Assembly (NCBI GenBank): GCA_963281255.1
Contig: OY725499.1
Location: forward strand, 1,054,001 to 1,118,000
Direction: 5' to 3'
Origin: Aphrocallistes beatrix
Taxonomy: Eukaryota; Porifera; Hexactinellida; Sceptrulophora; Aphrocallistidae
DNA: 64,000 bases
Shown: in pieces, positions 1 through 11,065 of the stretch
How the letters are laid out: each line of letters starts with the position of its first letter
How positions within the stretch are numbered: the stretch's first letter is position 1
The notes under the pieces: model-generated
What the model saw: only the letters and a program-made list of their open reading frames with translations
The model's database searches: none
What the model was told of the DNA's origin: nothing
Position numbers and translations under genes: made by a program

Positions 1-427
1 TGGGGTTACTACTATAAATAGAAAAATCCCAAGTGCTTTCAAGGGTTAATTAGAAATATTTTATAATTAAATAAATGATCAGCATACATTTTACTTTGTT
101 CAAGCAACAATACCATCCATTATAAAACAAAGAGCTAAGCTCTATCTCTACTACAACCTTATAACTTTGTGACACAATGTACCTCAGTCGTAAAAAAATT
201 ACAAGAAATTTTTTTTTGGAATTTTTGTACAAAATTATAAAATGACGTCATCTTTGAAGCCATATAATCGCATGAATAATGGAAATTTTTCTTAAAAACT
301 TACAGATAAGCTAGTTCGGATATCAGACTATAGAAATATATCAATTTAAAACAAATCTAATATTCATCCCAAATTTCCAATTTTGAGATTAGCCAAATTT
401 CCAATTTTGAGATTAGCCCACCTTAAT
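1..427. other. AT-rich DNA, no gene recognised
   Basis: No frame here has a recognisable domain. A short direct duplication lies near 370-415 (a phrase reading about 'caaatttccaattttgagattagcc' occurs twice). A 60-codon minus frame at 50-232 has low-complexity content and is judged chance. Confidence 0.5.
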
Positions 428-465
428 CAATTCGTTACAGATATATATATATATATATATATATA
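428..465 (-). repeat. Helitron-like 5'-region fragment with (AT)n
   Basis: The bases reading 'aattcgttacagatatat' are the reverse complement of the conserved segment just inside the 5' end of the window's Helitron-like family ('atatctgtaacgaatt'). The AT run stops exactly where the Ginger-like terminal repeat begins, so the Ginger-like element probably inserted into, or recombined with, this fragment. Confidence 0.6.
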
Positions 466-569
466 TGTTGCAGTGTATTAGAGATATTAGTGTGTACGCG
501 TACACACGATAGTAGATAGTAATTTCCGTGTATTCGAGTTACTGCATAAAATGGGTTGATTGTAATTAT
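466..569 (+). repeat. Left terminal inverted repeat of the Ginger-like element
   Basis: This matches the reverse complement of 6221-6342 over its whole length, apart from a short extra block on the right and a 7-bp difference on the left. It contains a perfect 16-bp palindrome at 491-506 (TGTGTACGCGTACACA), a natural candidate for a transposase-binding site. Confidence 0.85.
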
Positions 570-735
570 AGACTGATGATGTCATTTGGGGACGTTCTGT
601 AGTCGCATTCTCATGATTGTTTGTTGTCTTGTCTATAAATTATTTCAAAACGTCTTCTTTAACAATTTTCTTTTACTTTTTTGGTTCATAATTCGAAACT
701 ATGTCCAACGCAAAACAGATTTTCATTGATCACTT

Positions 736-1596
736 TTGAAATTACCCTTCTCAAACCGTTGTGAACTCTATACCACTTTGAATATTTCTCAAAAAATTGA
801 TTTTATGTCCAGTCCTATTCCAAATGAAAGATCAGCGCGAATTCGTTGGCAACGGCTGCATCAAAGATTCAAAATAGTTCCCTACCAATCAACCAGATTG
901 TTGTATTTGAAAATGAAAGGAGCTGATTGCTCTCAGATCAAACGCGTAGTAGCGATTGAAGAACTGTACGATATCATTAAGCGTATCCATATAGAGCACA
1001 ATCACGCAAGGAGAGAAGGCTTAAATAAGAGATTGACAAAAGAATTTCATGGTATCACTGAGAAAGCTTGCACCCTCTTCTTGGAAAGTTGTGAAGAATG
1101 TCATTCACGCAAAGCCAAAAAATCTGTAAAATATGTTGTTGTTAAAGTCAATTTCTTCAACTCAATTTTGTCAAGATGCCAGGTTGATTTGATTGACTTT
1201 AGGGACATGTCAGAGCAGCATAACATGTCAGAGTCAGGCGTTCCTTATAAATGGTTGTTGGTTTATCAGGACCATTTTACCAAGTACATTCTTCTTCGAC
1301 CTCTCAAGCACAAATCAGCTGTAGAGGTAGCAGATACATTGGAAGATTATTTTTGTGAAATCGGACCTCCCCATATTCACCAGTCTGATAATGGCGGCGA
1401 ATTTTGTAATAGCATTCTATTTTCTCTCATTGATGAAAAGTGGCCCTCTACCAAGATAATCCATGGAAAACCACGCCACCCAGCAAGTCAAGGGTCTGTA
1501 GAGCAAAGAAAAAAAAAATATAACTTTTCATTCTACCATTGGGATGACACCATACGAGGCTCTTTTCCACCACAAACCATCTTTTGGGCTATCTGA
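736..1596 (+). CDS. Ginger-like transposase, integrase part
   Basis: A 286-residue frame. It contains an HHCC-type zinc region (His pair in 'HIEHNHARREG', Cys pair in 'SCEECH') followed by a DDE integrase core: the first Asp in 'CQVDLIDF', the second in 'HQSDNGGEF', the Glu in 'ASQGSVEQ'. This is the arrangement of Ginger and KRBA2/SCAND3-type integrases, which bind terminal repeats and catalyse strand transfer in the nucleus. The text is coherent up to the Glu motif and less so after it. The next frame (from 1694) carries the C-terminal domains of the same protein, so this is a broken transposase gene. The ATG at 736 is the first in frame, and the true start could lie in an upstream exon. 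Confidence 0.8.
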   Translation: MKLPFSNRCELYTTLNISQKIDFMSSPIPNERSARIRWQRLHQRFKIVPYQSTRLLYLKMKGADCSQIKRVVAIEELYDIIKRIHIEHNHARREGLNKRLTKEFHGITEKACTLFLESCEECHSRKAKKSVKYVVVKVNFFNSILSRCQVDLIDFRDMSEQHNMSESGVPYKWLLVYQDHFTKYILLRPLKHKSAVEVADTLEDYFCEIGPPHIHQSDNGGEFCNSILFSLIDEKWPSTKIIHGKPRHPASQGSVEQRKKKYNFSFYHWDDTIRGSFPPQTIFWAI

Positions 1597-1693
1597 TCTA
1601 GGAATACCCGAATAATTTGCTCCTCATATTCAAAACGAGGAAGATCTTGAAGTTGTTATTGGTGAGATCAATGCCTCAACAGAGGACGCTCAG

Positions 1694-2491
1694 ATGAACA
1701 ATTCTCTGCCCTTATCTCTTGATATACCTCCCATGCTAACTGGGGATGTCAACGGCCAACAGCAAAATTCTGATGGGGATAGTGAATCATTTGTTATCCC
1801 GATTCCTCAACTTGATTCATATATAGATGAAATTTCTCAGCCTATTCCTGATGGAACTCGTGTCTTTGGGTCTGACTCCTCTCCCAAGTCCTTAAACTGT
1901 GTGGTATGTAGTTACGAAACCAGTGGCGTACATTCTTGTCCAGGATGCAGTGGATTCGTACATGTTCATTGCGGTATGACCGAAGGAGAAGAAGGTTATG
2001 GTTCACCTGTTTGGTGCAATAAGTGCTACCTCTCTACTCAAGCAACAAAAGCAGATGGAATTAGAGCTGGGATAAAAAGGAACCAAGAAAAGCTACATGA
2101 TCGCATGCTTGTGTCATCAGCGAAAAAGTTTCATCCAGCAAATATAGGAGACAATGTTCTAGTTCCTATTGAGAGGCCAGATAAAATGAATTCCCTTGGT
2201 CCACGCAATATGTTGGGGTACGTAGTTACGAATATTTCTGAAGGCGTCTACACAATCGGTACCAGAGATGGGACATTGAATACAGCTTATACACGAAACC
2301 AGTTTGAGGTGTGTTCTTCTAATTCCTTTCTACAGCCAACAATCGTTCCTCCACCAATTGTCTCACAGACCTCTGCAATGGGAAATGCATCTTTAGGGAT
2401 TGAACAAGGTTCTTTTTGCAGATGTAAGCATTGTAAAACATATCGATGCCCTTGCAAAAAGTCATCGCGGAGTTGTGGTACTAAATTCTGA
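1694..2491 (+). CDS. Ginger-like transposase, PHD finger and C-terminal tail
   Basis: A 265-residue frame. Residues about 70-115 form a PHD-like zinc finger: paired Cys in 'CVVC' and 'CPGC', His-x2-Cys in 'VHVHC', final pair in 'CNKC'. A Lys/Arg-rich linker and a barrel-like segment ('IGDNVLVPIERPDK...GYVVTNI') follow, as in the C-terminal domain of integrases. The end carries a dense Cys motif ('CRCKHCKTYRCPCKK') seen at the C-terminus of KRBA2-like transposon proteins. PHD fingers usually read histone-tail methylation, so this one may steer integration; that is inference. Confidence 0.75.
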   Translation: MNNSLPLSLDIPPMLTGDVNGQQQNSDGDSESFVIPIPQLDSYIDEISQPIPDGTRVFGSDSSPKSLNCVVCSYETSGVHSCPGCSGFVHVHCGMTEGEEGYGSPVWCNKCYLSTQATKADGIRAGIKRNQEKLHDRMLVSSAKKFHPANIGDNVLVPIERPDKMNSLGPRNMLGYVVTNISEGVYTIGTRDGTLNTAYTRNQFEVCSSNSFLQPTIVPPPIVSQTSAMGNASLGIEQGSFCRCKHCKTYRCPCKKSSRSCGTKF

Positions 2492-2981
2492 CAAACTCTA
2501 ATTAGATGTGTTGAAATGGTAAGTAATTCTCGTATCTCAATTTCGACAGTCAACATGCTAAATACAAGTACTAATATACTACCTACTATGCAGAATTTAC
2601 TGGCTTGTATTTGCTCGTAATTTGTTAGTTATTTCGTTTACATTAATGAACGAAATCCATGCGAAAATTTCGAAACACCTTAAATGAAATCACATATTTC
2701 TATATGGATAATTGGGTATATCAAGGAGGTACATTTCCATATAAAGTAGCGAATTGTCGTCCAATAATCAAATAAAATTTAACCGATATTTTTAAAAATC
2801 GTGGGTGGGGAAATTTGTGGTCATTTTCTGGGATTTTTATGGTCCAAATCAGCGAGAATCTCAAATTATAAACAATATTTTCTTTCTGTACCTATCTTTG
2901 AAACAGGATTAGAAGCAGTCTAGTGACAAATAAGGAATACCATTTGTTTAACTTTGAATAATAAATTCATTGACTAATAAC
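2492..2981. other. Non-coding 3' part of the Ginger-like element
   Basis: AT-rich sequence between the transposase frame and the nested hAT element; no domain-bearing frame seen. The last 8 bases (2974-2981, CTAATAAC) are the left target duplication of the hAT insertion. Confidence 0.5.
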
Positions 2982-5358
2982 TAGGGATTCCAATCCCGGG
3001 ACATTTTCTCAATCCCGGGATTTCGGGATTGAAATATTGTTCAATCCCGGGATTGAACATGCTGAATTAATACATTCAAAGTTTTACTCCTATATGCATA
3101 TACAATATGTTGGATGGATTATTGTTTGTAATAGTTACAAGCCATTTACTTGCTTTCATTGTACGGCGATTATTAATGAATTTATTAACGTTCTTCCATA
3201 CTGTATTTAATTTAAAGTGAATGAGAAAACCAATGTAATAATGAAGGAGCATAGAAACAAATGGAAATACGGCAAAGTATCACGATTCGATTCCCAAAGC
3301 GTATACTATTACAAATTACTGATGTTCTTCCTAATAAATACCAAACATCTATTGTTTCATCGCTGAGCCTACTTCTAAACCTATTCATTGGTACGCTGCT
3401 GAAGAGAATATACGTTCAGCCTCTGCTGAAATTGGTGAGATGATGTAGAGCATTTGATAAATTTCTTCTGAAAGATTTCCTCTTTTCCCTGTCTGTTCAG
3501 CGATTGTTAACTCATACTTTAGAAGAGTTGATAGTGGTAAGGTTTTTGGGGAACTCTCTTGAGGATCTTTGAGAGAAGCATCTATTGCAATTTGGAGCTT
3601 CTCTTGGACGGATACATTTTCTGAATCTGAATATTCACAATTATTTCCTAAAGTGGTTGTGGATTGTGCTTCATTCAAATTTTCTTCAGCATCTACATTT
3701 CCCCGAATTCTTGAGAATAATTCGCAACAAAATCTGTTAATTGTTACCTTTTTCTCAATTTCTAATACGCCTACATAGAGCTTCCACAGCAATTTTGATT
3801 GGCGTGAGAGCTTTAGCAATTGATTCAATCTTGATGAAATCATGATCGCTTAGATCCACACTTTCCCCGAGGTCCAAAAGAGCCTTTTGAACCGGTAGCT
3901 TAAGTTGAATAATTCTTGATAACATATCTAGTAGAGAACTCAATCGAGTCTTACAATCAAGGATTAAGTTTAATCCATTGGGATGGGTTTCTCTGACATA
4001 TTTTTGGAGTGTTTCATTTTTCAATGGTGATCGCTTGAACTGTTTCACAATTCCACGTATTTTGGCCACTGTGTCATTAATATCGTCGCAAAGTTCTATA
4101 GAATTCTCCTGTTCAGGGGTATTTAAAACAATTAAACCACCACTTTCTTCATCATTATCCAAAGATTCTTCCTCTTCATCAGAATCAGTAGTAGAAAAGA
4201 TTAATTATTGGGTTTTAGGCTTGCTTCGATAGAATATGTCTTGTATGACTAGCTGGAGTCCATGTGCGTAACATAATTGTTGGAATGGAGGTATTATTCT
4301 ACCTAGTTTTTTCATCATCGCACAACCATCTGTTGTGATGGCAACAATATATGTACGAACATCTAAACCAAATTAACTTAGCCTATTAGAGATTGCATCA
4401 GAACAAATTTCTGAACAACACCTTTTATTCGCACTAACCCAAGATTTAAAAGATAACCCTTTCCATGTACATTTATATTCAAGTATCTTCTATTTCCTAA
4501 TGATGTCCATTCATCCAATGTAAGGGCAAATTTGTTTCCTTCTAATTTAAGATTAGCTAACTTTAGGATGTGTTTTTGGCGGATTTGTTGACCGTATTGT
4601 ATTACTAAATCTCTAATACTGGTGATAGATTTAGGTACAGAGTGTCCTAGTGCGGTAAGAGATTTCCGTAAGTCCTGCGAAGTAATAAATATTTTAAAAG
4701 AAAGGCCGTCACAAGCTGTCATTCTGGCCAGTACAGCTGGAAGGCTTGCGTCATTCATAAAATATTTCAGTTTCTTTTGTGTTTCAATTTGATTTTTGTT
4801 TCTTGTATTATTGACACCACTCTCTAAAATATCACGTTTTAGTAAATCGACATTATGACAAGATTTAAGGTGGACATGTAAACCTTTGGTCGATCCTCCA
4901 TGACACTTTAAATTCTTCTTACAAATGTTGCATTCTGCCAGGTTTCCACATGATGATCGCTTATAATGTGTCCAAATTGGTGCACCTTCAAATTCTCGAA
5001 ATCTAACATTGTTCACTGCCATATACCCCAAAATAACAATATCGATTCAGTTAAGAATGTAATATGCATACGTTATGTGAATGCATTAGTAATATATGTA
5101 TGCATGTTAAAATTCAGATACTCATTGTTATATGTGGATAAGGATTCCCAAATAAACTTTCTGCAGCTTCATAATTAGCTAGAGGTGATATTATCATATT
5201 AGTCAATGGAAATCATTTTCGGAGTGTGATCAACAAATTAGTATATTCGTTTGAGTATATTCAATCAATATATTCAATCAATTCCGGGATTGGAATACTT
5301 AATCCCGGGATTGAATCCCGGTTGAAAAAGTTCCGGGATCCCGGGATTGGAATCCCTA
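2982..5358 (-). mobile_element. hAT DNA transposon nested in the Ginger-like element
   Basis: The ends are a perfect 20-bp inverted repeat starting TAGGGATTCCAATCCCGGGA, with further imperfect copies of the ATCCCGGGAT motif just inside. The 8-bp target duplication CTAATAAC is perfect (2974-2981 and 5359-5366). Length is 2377 bp, normal for an autonomous hAT. The transposase lies on the minus strand and is decayed. The perfect duplication and ends suggest insertion was more recent than decay of the host element. Confidence 0.95.
3300..5031 (-). pseudogene. hAT transposase, BED finger to hATC domain, decayed
   Basis: Read leftward from 5031. A BED zinc finger comes first ('WTHYKRSSCGN', 'CNICKKNLKC', 'HLKSCHN'), then the catalytic core with the first Asp in 'ALTLDEWTS' and the second in 'YIVAITTDGCAMMKK', then the conserved 'QLCYAHGLQLVI' block. 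A coiled linker follows, and the hATC dimerisation domain near 3385-3430 ('SAEAERIFSSA', continuing as 'RLSDETIDVWYLLGR'). Order and spacing match full-length hAT transposases of about 570 residues. At least three breaks are seen: the frame is lost near 4380, between about 4160 and 4250, and near 3385 inside hATC. It therefore cannot make a full protein, although every domain is still recognisable. Confidence 0.9.
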
Positions 5359-5366
5359 CTAATAAC

Positions 5367-6220
5367 GTTTATAATACCCTGTTAAATCAAGGGTTGTGTC
5401 AAATCAAGTCAAATCAAATAGAATAACTCAAGGAACATTTCAAATCTTTCCCAAATACAGTAGACTCTCGTTAATAGAACATTAAGGAACCATCCAAATT
5501 TGTTCGTATTATCCGGAATTCGTATTAATCGAGGTTATTTGCATACAGTTGTAAAACTGGGAGGATCAAATCTTATTCCTCTAAACTGATATTTCGCCTT
5601 ATCCGTGTTCGTACTAACGAGAATCTACTGTATGCATATTAGGTTTAATCCCGGGATTACAAAATACGTCTGAGATTGCAAACCATACATATTAGATTGA
5701 ATTTATTATTTTTGATAGTTTGGTACAAATAGTTCCCAGGACTTTACTTCGAAGTCGTTGAGGACACACTACTTCGAAGCAAAGTATCCAAGGAAGTAGT
5801 TTCCCCTGGGGAACACTTTACTTTGAGAGACAGGTTACTCGTTACAGGTTACTTCTTAACAGTGCCTCTGATATCCGCACAATATAAATTGTGCAGCCTT
5901 GATTATTATTACTTAACAAACAATTAAACAACTTAATGAACATATTAGAACTATCATTTGTGGGGACTAATATATTTATTCCACATATTTATTAATTTAT
6001 TCCGGGATTCGTAAATAAGTTTCTATTTGATTGCAGCACAAGCAAACGAAGAGAGCGCTTATTACCATAATATTTCACAAAAATTAGACAATGATTATTT
6101 CTTGCTTCATCCAGACACGTAAAATTCTAAGACATGTAATTAATCCATGCCATGGAGTCAAAACTATAGATGAATCCTAATTGGTATTCAGGGACATTAT
6201 TTTTGTCCAATATTACTCTC
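5367..6220. other. 3' non-coding part of the Ginger-like element
   Basis: No recognisable coding sequence. It holds a pogo-type MITE at 5458-5630. Short repeated phrases near 5740-5860 ('acttcgaag', 'caggttact') give weak local symmetry without a clear element. Confidence 0.45.
5458..5630. mobile_element. pogo/Tigger-type MITE (173 bp)
   Basis: Inverted ends CAGTAGACTCTCGTTAAT and its complement are flanked by TA on both sides (5456-5457, 5631-5632). The end motif CAGTxGACTC..TTAA and the TA duplication are typical of pogo/Tigger elements of the Tc1-mariner superfamily. No coding capacity. Confidence 0.8.
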
Positions 6221-6342
6221 ATTACAATCAACCCATTTTATGCAGTAACTCTAATACACGGAAATTACTATCGTGTGTACGCGTACACACGAAACATTTC
6301 GGGTGTACGCGTACACACTAATATCTCTAATACACTGCAACA
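6221..6342 (-). repeat. Right terminal inverted repeat of the Ginger-like element
   Basis: Reverse complement of the left terminal repeat. The palindromic core GTGTACGCGTACAC occurs twice here (6274-6289 and 6303-6316) against once on the left, so the two ends are asymmetric by one core unit. Confidence 0.85.
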
Positions 6343-6356
6343 TAGTATGTTCTATA

Positions 6357-8716
6357 TCCTTACTATTAAAACTCGATTAATGTGCATGTGTATATATATA
6401 TATATATATCGTTAACGGATTGATTGAAGAAACTTTTAGGCGAAGAAAGCTGATTTTGGGCATGTGAGAGTCTTTTGGCTATGGCTCCAGTAAGTTCGGA
6501 GCTCAGAGCAAAATGTCGACTCATCATGGAATTATGACGTCATTGTCACATTTTAAAAAGTTAAGCAACAGAGTTATTCGAGCATAACTCAGGCATTATA
6601 GGAGTTAGAAGGCTGAAATTTTAATAGAATATGTATACTAACATAATTCACATATGATGCAACTATCATCAAAAAATGATGACTCATCACTTTGTTATGA
6701 TGTCATCATTACGTATAAAAATTATAAGATTGACAAATTTGGTGATTTTTCGAGTGATATCGATTATCACAGTAGGACAGACATATTTAGAGATGCTATC
6801 TCCCTTATAATTAACCAATGTGACCCCAGGCGACCGAAGGGAGACTCCGGCGGACACAAAGTGTCCACCAGCCGCGCAGTGCAAGCAAGCGAAGCGCGCT
6901 TGGAAAAATTAATCGAGTTTTAATAGTAAGGATATAATCCTTACTATTAAAACTCGATTAATATTTGTATATATCTATATATATATATATATATATATAT
7001 CTGTTACGAATTGATTGAAGAAACTGCCAGGCGCAGAAAGCGGATTTTTGGCATGTGGGAGTCTTTTGGCTATGGCTCCAGTAAGTTCGGAGCTCAGAGC
7101 AAAATGTCGACTCATCATGGAATTATGACGTCATTGTCACATTTTAAAAAGTTAAGCAACAGAGTTATTCGAGCATAACTCAGGCATTATAGGAGTTAGA
7201 AGGCTGAAATTTTAATAGAATATGTATACTAACATAATTCACATATGATGCAACTATCATCAAAAAATGATGACTCATCACTTTGTTATGATGTCATCAT
7301 TACGTATAAAAATTATAAGATTGACAAATTTGGTGATTTTTCGAGTGATATCGATTATCACAGTAGGACAGACATATTTAGAGATGCTATCTCCCTTATA
7401 ATTAACCAATGTGACCCCAGGCGACCGAAGGGAGACTCCGGCGGACACAAAGTGTCCACCAGCCGCGCAGTGCAAGCAAGCGAAGCGCGCTTGGAAAAAT
7501 TAATCGAGTTTTAATAGTAAGGATATAATCCTTACTATTAAAACTCGATTAATATTTGTATATATCTATATATATATATATATATATATATCTGTTACGA
7601 ATTGATTGAAGAAACTGCCAGGCGCAGAAAGCGGATTTTTGGCATGTGGGAGTCTTTTGGCTATGGCTCCAGTAAGTTCTGAGCTCAGACCAAAATGTCG
7701 ACTCATCATGGAATTATGACGTCATTGTCACATTTTTAAAAGTTAAGCAACACAGTTATTCGGGCATAACTCAGCCATTATAGGAGATAGAAGGCTGAAA
7801 TTTAAATAGAATCTGTATACTAACATGTCTCACATATGATGCAACTATCATCAAAAAATGATGACTCATCACTTTGTTATGACGTCATCATTACGCATCA
7901 AAAATTTTTAAATTCACAAATTTGGTGATTTTTCGAGTGATATCGATTAGCACAGTAGGACATACATATTTAGAGATGTTATCTCCCTTATAATTAACCA
8001 GGGTTGAAACCGAATAGTTGATTATTCGGTTTAACCAAATATTATTTGCAAATAATTGATTTTTGGTTTGTAACCAAATATCATTATTTGGTATTCGGTT
8101 GAGAACCAAATAATTTGGTCAACCGAATAATTTGGTCAACCAAATAATTTGGTCAACCGAATAATTTGGTCAACCAAATAATTTGGTCAACCGAATAATT
8201 TGGTCAACCAAATAATTTGGTCAACCAAATAATTTGGTCAACTGAATATTTAGCCAAACAAATAATTTGCATGCTTTCCCAACACAATAATCACATGTTC
8301 TTACAAGAAGTGGTCCGAACACAAATAAATATAATAGGCTTACTTATACTTGAATATACTTTTGTATAAATATTTATATAAACATTTATGCAAAAATATA
8401 ATCAAGTATTATTTGGTTGACCAAATTATTCGGTTGACCAAATTATTTGGTTGACCAAATATCCGGTTGACCGAATTTTTCGGTTAACCAAATTATTTGG
8501 TTGACCAAATATTCGGTTGACCAAATTATTCAGTTTGACCATTATTCGGTTAACCAAATTATTTGGTCTACCCATTATTCGGTTAAATTGGTATTTGGTT
8601 GAAGCGGTTTCAACCTTGTAAATTAACCAATGTGACTCCAGGCGACCGAAGGGAGCCTCCGGCGGACACAAAGTGTCCGCCAGCCGCGCAGCACAAGCAA
8701 GCGCGAAGCGCGCTTG
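6357..8716 (+). mobile_element. Tandem array of three Helitron-like units
   Basis: Three head-to-tail units begin at 6357, 6938 and 7529; units one and two repeat with a period of 591 bp. Each starts A|TCCTTACTATTAAAACTCGA and carries a TA microsatellite and a conserved body of about 550 bp. Each ends in a GC-rich hairpin closing at CGCGCTTG (6902, 7493, 8716). Units one and two are followed by an inverted copy of the 5' end, so the unit junctions are themselves palindromes. The third unit is split by a hAT MITE (7999-8618). There is no transposase, so these are non-autonomous. Small frames inside them (for example 6654-6923 and its copy) are repeats, not genes. Confidence 0.7.
7999..8618. 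mobile_element. hAT-type MITE built of tandem CAACCRAATAATTTGGT units
   Basis: The ends CAGGGTTGAAACCG and CGGTTTCAACCTTG are inverted, and the flanks are TAATTAAC and TAAATTAAC, an 8-bp duplication with one difference. It interrupts the third Helitron-like unit. Two blocks (about 8098-8240 and 8410-8580) are tandem 17-bp iterations of a motif present in the ends, in opposite orientations, so the element folds back on itself. Confidence 0.8.
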
Positions 8717-8733
8717 TTCTTAAATAAAAGGAT

Positions 8734-9310
8734 ATATGTAAAATGTATAGGTTCCTCGAACATTGCTTTGTCAAAAAATAAATAATTCTCGACTTATCAT
8801 TGATTTAATTGTAATACAAATTCTATGGAGAACTTTAAATATATTAGAAAATGGCGAATCTAATCATTAAATATGTATCCAAATGTGGCTATTATGCTAA
8901 ACAATGAATGCAATTGTCGTTAATAATGTGTACATAAAAATTGGAAAACTTTTGATGAATACTTTGAAAGTTCTGGCCTTGGACCTCGCAGATTCGGTCA
9001 AAAAAACCCATTTAGGGTCCAAAAAGAGATATCTCTCTGTCTCTGTAAATATAAGTCTAAATTTTTAGTTCTCACTTCCTAATATACTTTTTATGAGTGT
9101 ACATATATGATTCTTTGATAATAATTGCACTACACCCTATGGAATGTTAAGTTTTAGATTTTGGTCATATGATGACATAGCATTTTTCGAAAATCCTAGC
9201 TTGGAAACTAAAAGTCGTAGACTTTCGCTCTAACTTCGTAATATACTTTTCGGATGCTCTTTAACCATTTCAAACTGACTAATTATACGTAGTGCTAGGA
9301 ATATGAATTA
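8734..9310. other. AT-rich DNA, nothing recognised
   Basis: Between Helitron-like copies. No frame with a domain and no terminal repeats found. Confidence 0.4.
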
Positions 9311-9810
9311 TCCTTACTATTAAAACTCGATTATTGTTTGTATAGATATATATATATCTGTAACGAATTGATTGAAGAAACTGCCAGGCACAGAAAGCTA
9401 ATTTTTGGCATGTGGGAGTCTTTTGGCTATGGCTCCAGTAAGTTCTGAGCTCAGAGCAAAATGTCGACTCATCATGGAATTATGACGTCATTGTCACATT
9501 TTTCAAAATTAAGCAACACAGTTATTCGGGCATAACAGCCATTATAGGAGATAGAAGGCTGAAATTTGAATAAAATCTGTATCGTAACACGTCTCACATA
9601 TGATGCAACTATCATGAAAAAATGATGACTCATCACTTTGTTATGACGTCATCATTACTCATCAATATTAAAAATTGACAAATTTGGTGTTTTTTCGAGT
9701 GATATCGATTTTAAAACTAAGATGGACATATTTAGAGATGATATATCCCGTTTAATTAACCAAAGTCATCTCCAGGCGACCGAAGGGAGCCGCGCAGCGT
9801 AAGCAAGCGA
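9311..9810 (+). mobile_element. Helitron-like copy, 3' end shortened
   Basis: Starts A|TCCTTACTATTAAAACTCGA and follows the family consensus to the GC-rich tail, but lacks the 'ggcggacacaaagtgtccgcc' stem and ends at 'aagcaagcga' without the terminal hairpin. Confidence 0.75.
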
Positions 9811-10348
9811 ATTATTCACAATTATCCCAAAACATTCAGGGTTAGGGGCCTCAAGGAAATTTGTGGATTTTCAGGGTCTCTTGCTACTTTTTGTAAATAT
9901 TTGGTTTAAATATACCTAAATCAGCATTATAAATGAGAATACATGTCTGTGAATGCTTTTGTTCATTATTAATAACTCATTCTACATTGTTCTTAACATC
10001 TAAACTTGAAATCTCTATATCTCGGGACTTTAATATTTCAAAATTGACCGTCTATACAGAATTTTAACTCAAAATTGGTTTGAGATAGAGGTTTGAAAAT
10101 TTCAAGAGTTGTTCCATATTATTTGGCGATGAACGTAGGACCACCATTTTTTCGATGTCTTCTAACTTGGTGATTTTATTCCTGATTTCCCAAAAAAAAC
10201 AGACATTTTCGTCCTTTTTGGCCCTTTTTTTTCGGAGACCGATAAAATTTACAATTTTGTCATTTTAACTTTCTTTTGGTCCTATGAAGTTGCAAATATG
10301 GTAGACTATCTATGATTCGATTTTGGAAGCGTTTGATTCCATGGTATG
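9811..10348. other. AT-rich DNA, nothing recognised
   Basis: No gene or repeat ends identified; ends at the target duplication of the next MITE. Confidence 0.4.
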
Positions 10349-10356
10349 TCCTAAAC

Positions 10357-10804
10357 CAGGGGTTTTCAACCTTTTTACTGCTGCGGCCCACCTAGCGTAC
10401 TACTTCAAAAAACCGTGGCCCACTACATTACTGTGACATTTCGTATCCAAACAATTCGTATCCAAATTCTACAACAAATATTAACTCTAGCCTATTATCT
10501 AATGAAGCCACATGCTATGTTTACTTTTAAGAGGCCATATCCACTGTAATTTGGACATTTGGGACAAGATTAGGTGTTCACGTTTCACTTTTCAGAGGTG
10601 TTCACAAATTGGAGGTTAAATAATATGTAACTGAATGGAAAAATTTGGGCCCGAGAAAAAGTGTTCATGTTTTGGATTTGTTCATCTTTTAGAGGTGTTC
10701 ACTTTTGGAGATTATACTGTATTATTAGATCACCAGGCCGTGGCCCACTGAAAAGAAGTCCGTGGTCCACCAGTGGGCCATGGCCCACTGGTTGAAAAAC
10801 ACTG
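10357..10804. mobile_element. hAT MITE (448 bp)
   Basis: Ends CAGGGGTTTTCAACC and GGTTGAAAAACACTG are inverted, with a perfect 8-bp duplication TCCTAAAC (10349-10356, 10805-10812). Blocks reading 'gtggcccact' recur near both ends. No coding capacity. Confidence 0.92.
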
Positions 10805-11065
10805 TCCTAAACAATTCCTTCAGTGCCCGAATTTCTACCATTAAGATGTGCTAGCGGAAAACGAAAAAAACAGACTTTGAGACACTGTATCTCAAAAATT
10901 AGAAATGAGAATCAAAAACGGTTTGGAATTTGCCAGTATTTCTTGACCGAGATACCTCCCCACGCTTAACAAAAGAGACTTTCTACATAGTTGCAACCTT
11001 TTTATAGAAAAAATCTAAAAATGGATAAAATTTGATTTTAAAATGTCATAACTGTTTGTTTAGAG

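Larger units (their letters stand above)
466..6342 (+). mobile_element. Ginger-like DNA transposon with PHD-type integrase
   Basis: The element is bounded by terminal inverted repeats at 466-569 and 6221-6342 that begin TGTTGCAGTG and end CACTGCAACA. Inside lies a plus-strand coding region for a gypsy-type integrase followed by a PHD finger and a Cys-rich tail (736-2491). Ginger elements are DNA transposons whose transposase resembles LTR-retrotransposon integrase, and PHD fingers are known in that family. A hAT element (2982-5358) and a pogo MITE (5458-5630) sit in the 3' non-coding part, so the original element was about 3.3 kb. No target duplication can be assigned because the left flank is an AT run. 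The coding region looks broken, with at least one break. An LTR origin is unlikely because the ends are inverted, not direct. Confidence 0.75.

Noticed and set aside
466-6342. The integrase element as an LTR retrotransposon
   Set aside because: The end repeats are inverted, and no reverse transcriptase or gag-like frame is present.
6654-7514. Repeated 89-codon frames in the Helitron-like array
   Set aside because: They are not kept open in other family copies and have no domain.
8098-8580. AACCAAATAATTTGGT repeats as a regulatory array
   Set aside because: They lie entirely within a MITE with terminal repeats and a target duplication.
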